Of a stretch of DNA of 64,000 nucleotides, positions 63,001 through 64,000 are shown in pieces; positions within the stretch are counted from its first letter, which is position 1, and each line of letters starts with the position of its first letter. Below the pieces are notes generated by a model. That model ran no database searches. It saw nothing but the letters and a program-made list of their open reading frames with translations, and had not been told where the DNA came from. The DNA comes from CAZLQR01 sp964366455 (lineage in GTDB: Bacteria; Patescibacteriota; Microgenomatia; UBA1406; GWC2-37-13): positions 1-64,000 of the forward strand of contig CAYISZ010000002.1 in the NCBI GenBank assembly GCA_964366455.1, given 5' to 3'. The translations under genes and the position numbers were made by a program.

Positions 63001-63965
63001 ATATCCAATCGATTTTCCAATAGCTGATCCAACCACTTCATTGATTGATCGTGTGCTTCAAAGTCTGCCTTTATTGCCCTGCCAACTTCAAGTAAATCGG
63101 TAGCAAAGAATTCCGTTGCCTGTCCCCAGGTATTTTTGTCGCTTCCAAACAGCTCCGCCACAACAGGATCGTCAGCATGAGCTTGAACAAATGCCGCTAA
63201 TGTTCTTTGAACCTCTTGAGGATCTGTCAGATCACCGTTAATGACCGGTCTAATAATTGTTTCTATTAATTGTTGTCTGAGTGGACCTTCCGCAGTTCTT
63301 ATCCCCGTAGCCATTCCTTCAGCCCCCAACTCTGCCGCCTTTAGTCTGGTCTTTATTTCTTCTACCTTTGCTTTATCTGATTCAACCTGATTGGCGCGTC
63401 CTGCTTCTGGATCCACCACTCTAAGTTCGCTCTTTACGCTCTCCAATGAGAGATAGGTATTGTGATGCTCTCGCATAGCGCTCAATGCTTGCTGTGTAAA
63501 TTTCTGTCTATAATATTCTTCAGCTATTCGATATTTAATTCGACGAAAAATATTTCTCCCTCTTAATTTCTCCATTAGCTTAGCATTCGCTTCATCTCTA
63601 GCTCTTTTTTCCAAATCAGGTTCTCTTGTTCCGATCGCAAGCTCGTAGCGCACTCCCTCTACTGTTGGCTCTGGTAAATGTTCATCATCTAATTCAGATT
63701 CAGATTCAGAATCTTTATCTGCCGCGTCCTCCCCGCCTACCAAGCGTGGGCGCGGCGTAGCAGTAAGTGGCACGGATGTTGTTTCTCCTCCAACTAGACG
63801 CGGCGGTGGTGTCGTAGAGTGCTCTTCTGGAACAACCGAATCGGTTGGCGCTTTTTCAACCTTCGGCTTTGGTGGGAGTACAAGTTCAAACCTACCACTC
63901 AACTCAACCTCTGCCATATTCCAAAAACCAGCTTCACCTGATATGTCCGCAACTGTTTGACTCAT
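57090..63965 (-). CDS. Giant GT2-kinase-PP2C fusion protein (may extend past window)
   Basis: A protein of 2291 residues from the ATG at 63965; the frame stays open to the window edge, so the true start may lie outside. Order: Pro/Glu-rich N-terminus, helical region, hydrophobic Gly/Ala-rich segments (about 350-410 and 565-600), beta region, GT2 domain (about 1050-1300, Asp1175-Ala-Asp1177), Ser/Thr kinase (about 1455-1740: Lys1494, catalytic Asp1594 in HTDLSTPN, Asp1612 in DFG), two linker domains, and a C-terminal PP2C phosphatase (about 2005-2291: Asp2043 in DGAGGH, GDSRIY, DDITAAVL). All three enzymes keep key residues. Confidence 0.88.
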   Translation of the reverse strand: MSQTVADISGEAGFWNMAEVELSGRFELVLPPKPKVEKAPTDSVVPEEHSTTPPPRLVGGETTSVPLTATPRPRLVGGEDAADKDSESESELDDEHLPEPTVEGVRYELAIGTREPDLEKRARDEANAKLMEKLRGRNIFRRIKYRIAEEYYRQKFTQQALSAMREHHNTYLSLESVKSELRVVDPEAGRANQVESDKAKVEEIKTRLKAAELGAEGMATGIRTAEGPLRQQLIETIIRPVINGDLTDPQEVQRTLAAFVQAHADDPVVAELFGSDKNTWGQATEFFATDLLEVGRAIKADFEAHDQSMKWLDQLLENRLDIHLARPQWASATETQKLSRTDRFIKWAQSRRVTGAIFNPAVVGAASSLATFAILRAPLRVASTVANFTAPGAGALSGGLFAAVRRNYDAKVDISSHRVEREYGMQIPAGSKRREKMEEFAYDTVSVTDLINGGGVDRQRDGQPRRSVTELVTSDLTNEANQQDLVSRIAEIEARLDYSDVNKVGLITFQSGETIEQGRMELVKIIVEGRQALRNAGVDDSRISVMRAALAHDFETNQAEQDKRFKRYRLRSSLANGAFGSVAGLVSGVVVQEGVALGMRATGHGVGQTVLERAVGYEGGGQKTVDVFRDLAGRGGSYDVSSELRFNVDPANHTVQISDIATGKSLTEVPIKIGEDGSMVFDGKMPPELQDRLTEARFEVLDKSTPPQVTTRTVEVPGTPTTTTEIVGGPQAVEQWRQIGTHYDQQQWYRNDTPGVYDLNEHRAYTIKQGDTLILDMSRMHLGTESGLSPNPIDVQNVIQSKEAGFSFKIPGGGNHQAVWIPESADGVADGLLHLDPNDTTHMVTMGDGSQMSIAELSKMIVNQDELAQFNDGDIATEVYNRREVFRLGNNGRKGWWEVGRMTDQNGQKVLQTFATGRGVSDAVGVKTTEIPGLPTTQTITEIIPGKPEFEIIPPKFTELHDPIPLIPIPFAPRWPLEPLTRRVEFMYGYGLAGGGNIPVDRREEFARRRSKTLQTNPKAVLDAREEARRYLDAQPEPYRRVITELADQITVPPSENLKIAVCIPVAGHQEGGNIYTTLDNYRYQDLPTDQFELILFVNRPRVDNSGNAVAADNTISEIERFQRDHPDIPVRVISKVLEPEEANMGTIRKMATDAALTRTMKRTSTSDVIFVSNDADMKGVSPKYLSTFVSRFESNSSVDALLGQLDWDPEGYIEHPAVHIGTRLFQFLGAKGRMVTDRMPSSGANFAFKSSIYAAIGGYSENMLGEDIALGEAILLARSTNRDAEKWALDGIGRIKYGKGGTRLYTSARRAIDSLKKGMAPLQQWDSGFSVFDDEIRRMKLGEGGSIDYSNAEQVEKVRQSLSWVIDRTISVWDSAEGLGVGHQYYRRALGFLGVTYDVVGGKIVVKDFTKLIEGLKRYQAEGLALRDRKSGKGGPRPIRTPIESGDEVSEEAEVEAFDVVIERENNLAERVGSDGRVFVAEDKKNGVSYAAKEIDLESQKSTALEHNYPKGFTDAEEFIRSKLGSSEHVLIADRAVIADGKQYKLYTLGDGDLSSKLKDGTIETGVDNAVAITSQVLRGLQEIHNIGVFHTDLSTPNILLMADGSVKIIDFGNAAIVNPSTGKAKSPPISSNKWITAPELYEGTENVTAATDTYEAGIMLFKVLTGKYPYISKAATIEARATELTALHKAGVFEIPDDVPEPLKNILRKAIRPNPSERYQSAEEMLRDLQEAQNVLNLKPTSKLTGGSGGRPRIPTERKGPEGAKKELVQQINEQLSSEISDNCEIELTGDGVMGFFRKELAAKGARLERENLKIDADKISFEGAVFARGGSSDFTLTLGVDPSGKLQLTSHSIDAHGLLHKAAKGRIEGYVSDLPIYITAQIKSRIPADWDVEGFQLVDGKLSLKFKKSGTPAPETSPETGGVVTESKFVVGKTYISESGRKYKVTGVTVKPNGIKLIKYKFVGGGLEGKGNFSEGRWNEYIDAGRLKPEVTTVESTVDLGERTDPSKGSISTEASPDHPKDNQDSAVIDHARGFIGIFDGAGGHKGGGAASRIAMEQTNLTLAKLSLTASKVEVTDAFKAIVAGTFNGHQAHLSSHPEDSSMATTGSILKIFEESGQKRLAILHAGDSRIYAVSKDGSVRQLTQDHSVVYQAVVAGEITAEQGVLLNKALDELKSVPAGSPEEREQNLEWFYFRNRNILDKGFARGGSPDYIEGSLSDDIQYVLATSDGVHDNLTRGEIEAICKAATSPKQLSDTLVRRAKAVSSLQRTNDNVRPKVDDITAAVLAV

Positions 63966-64000
63966 TAAAGCCGCTTCCTGTTGATTGCGCGCAACCCTAA

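Overview
The window looks like part of the genome of a Candidate Phyla Radiation (Patescibacteria) bacterium, probably of the Microgenomates group. The phylum-level call is an inference, made without any database search, from three things: a compact gene layout, short versions of core proteins (a YebC of 187 residues, a DksA-like C4 protein), and many small hypothetical membrane proteins and surface proteins with LPxSG-like tails. The standard genetic code fits, because UGA ends several genes cleanly. At least a dozen genes have a TATAAT-like -10 box about 6 nt before the start codon, which points to widespread leaderless transcription. Only two genes carry a strong Shine-Dalgarno sequence.

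Bases 1-10,400 are accessory. They hold small cassette-like genes (YdeI/DUF1905, VOC proteins, an NYN protein, a ClpP-like protein), then a Sau3AI-like restriction-modification pair. A LexA-like repressor follows, running into a membrane protein, a TIR protein and a DUF3467 protein. This is a plausible defence island. Two related pairs of tiny membrane proteins (685-976 and 9893-10214) share an upstream element.

Bases 10,400-36,900 are mostly chromosomal. They include an isolated FtsK gamma domain, an aquaporin, a ZIP transporter and a DsbA-like protein. Next come a MurF-like ligase, a DegT aminotransferase and a FemX-like protein (cell wall), then YebC, a KefB-type antiporter, PurB, a DksA-like protein and an Lgt-like protein. 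The stretch closes with GT-C glycosyltransferase, CBS, aminopeptidase, tRNA-Leu(CAA), ferric-reductase-like, PAP2 and SpoU genes. An 895-nt gap (20159-21053) has strong inverted repeats and a perfect DnaA box in a hairpin loop.

Bases 37,000-57,000 hold envelope and surface genes: a DUF11-like protein, a lipoprotein, a giant GT-C-like protein, GT1 and GT2 enzymes, and a cohesin/cohesin/FN3/dockerin cluster. Between them lie housekeeping genes (ychF, rpmB, def, dsbB, a site-2 protease) and an Xre regulator whose palindromic operator recurs at the first tiny-membrane-protein operon. A possible JAMM protein (55662-57086) faces a protein of at least 2291 residues (57090 to the window edge). That protein joins a membrane region, a GT2 glycosyltransferase, a Ser/Thr kinase and a PP2C phosphatase in one chain, and it is the most striking object here.

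Several families of short repeats lie between genes and, unusually, also in frame inside at least nine protein-coding genes.
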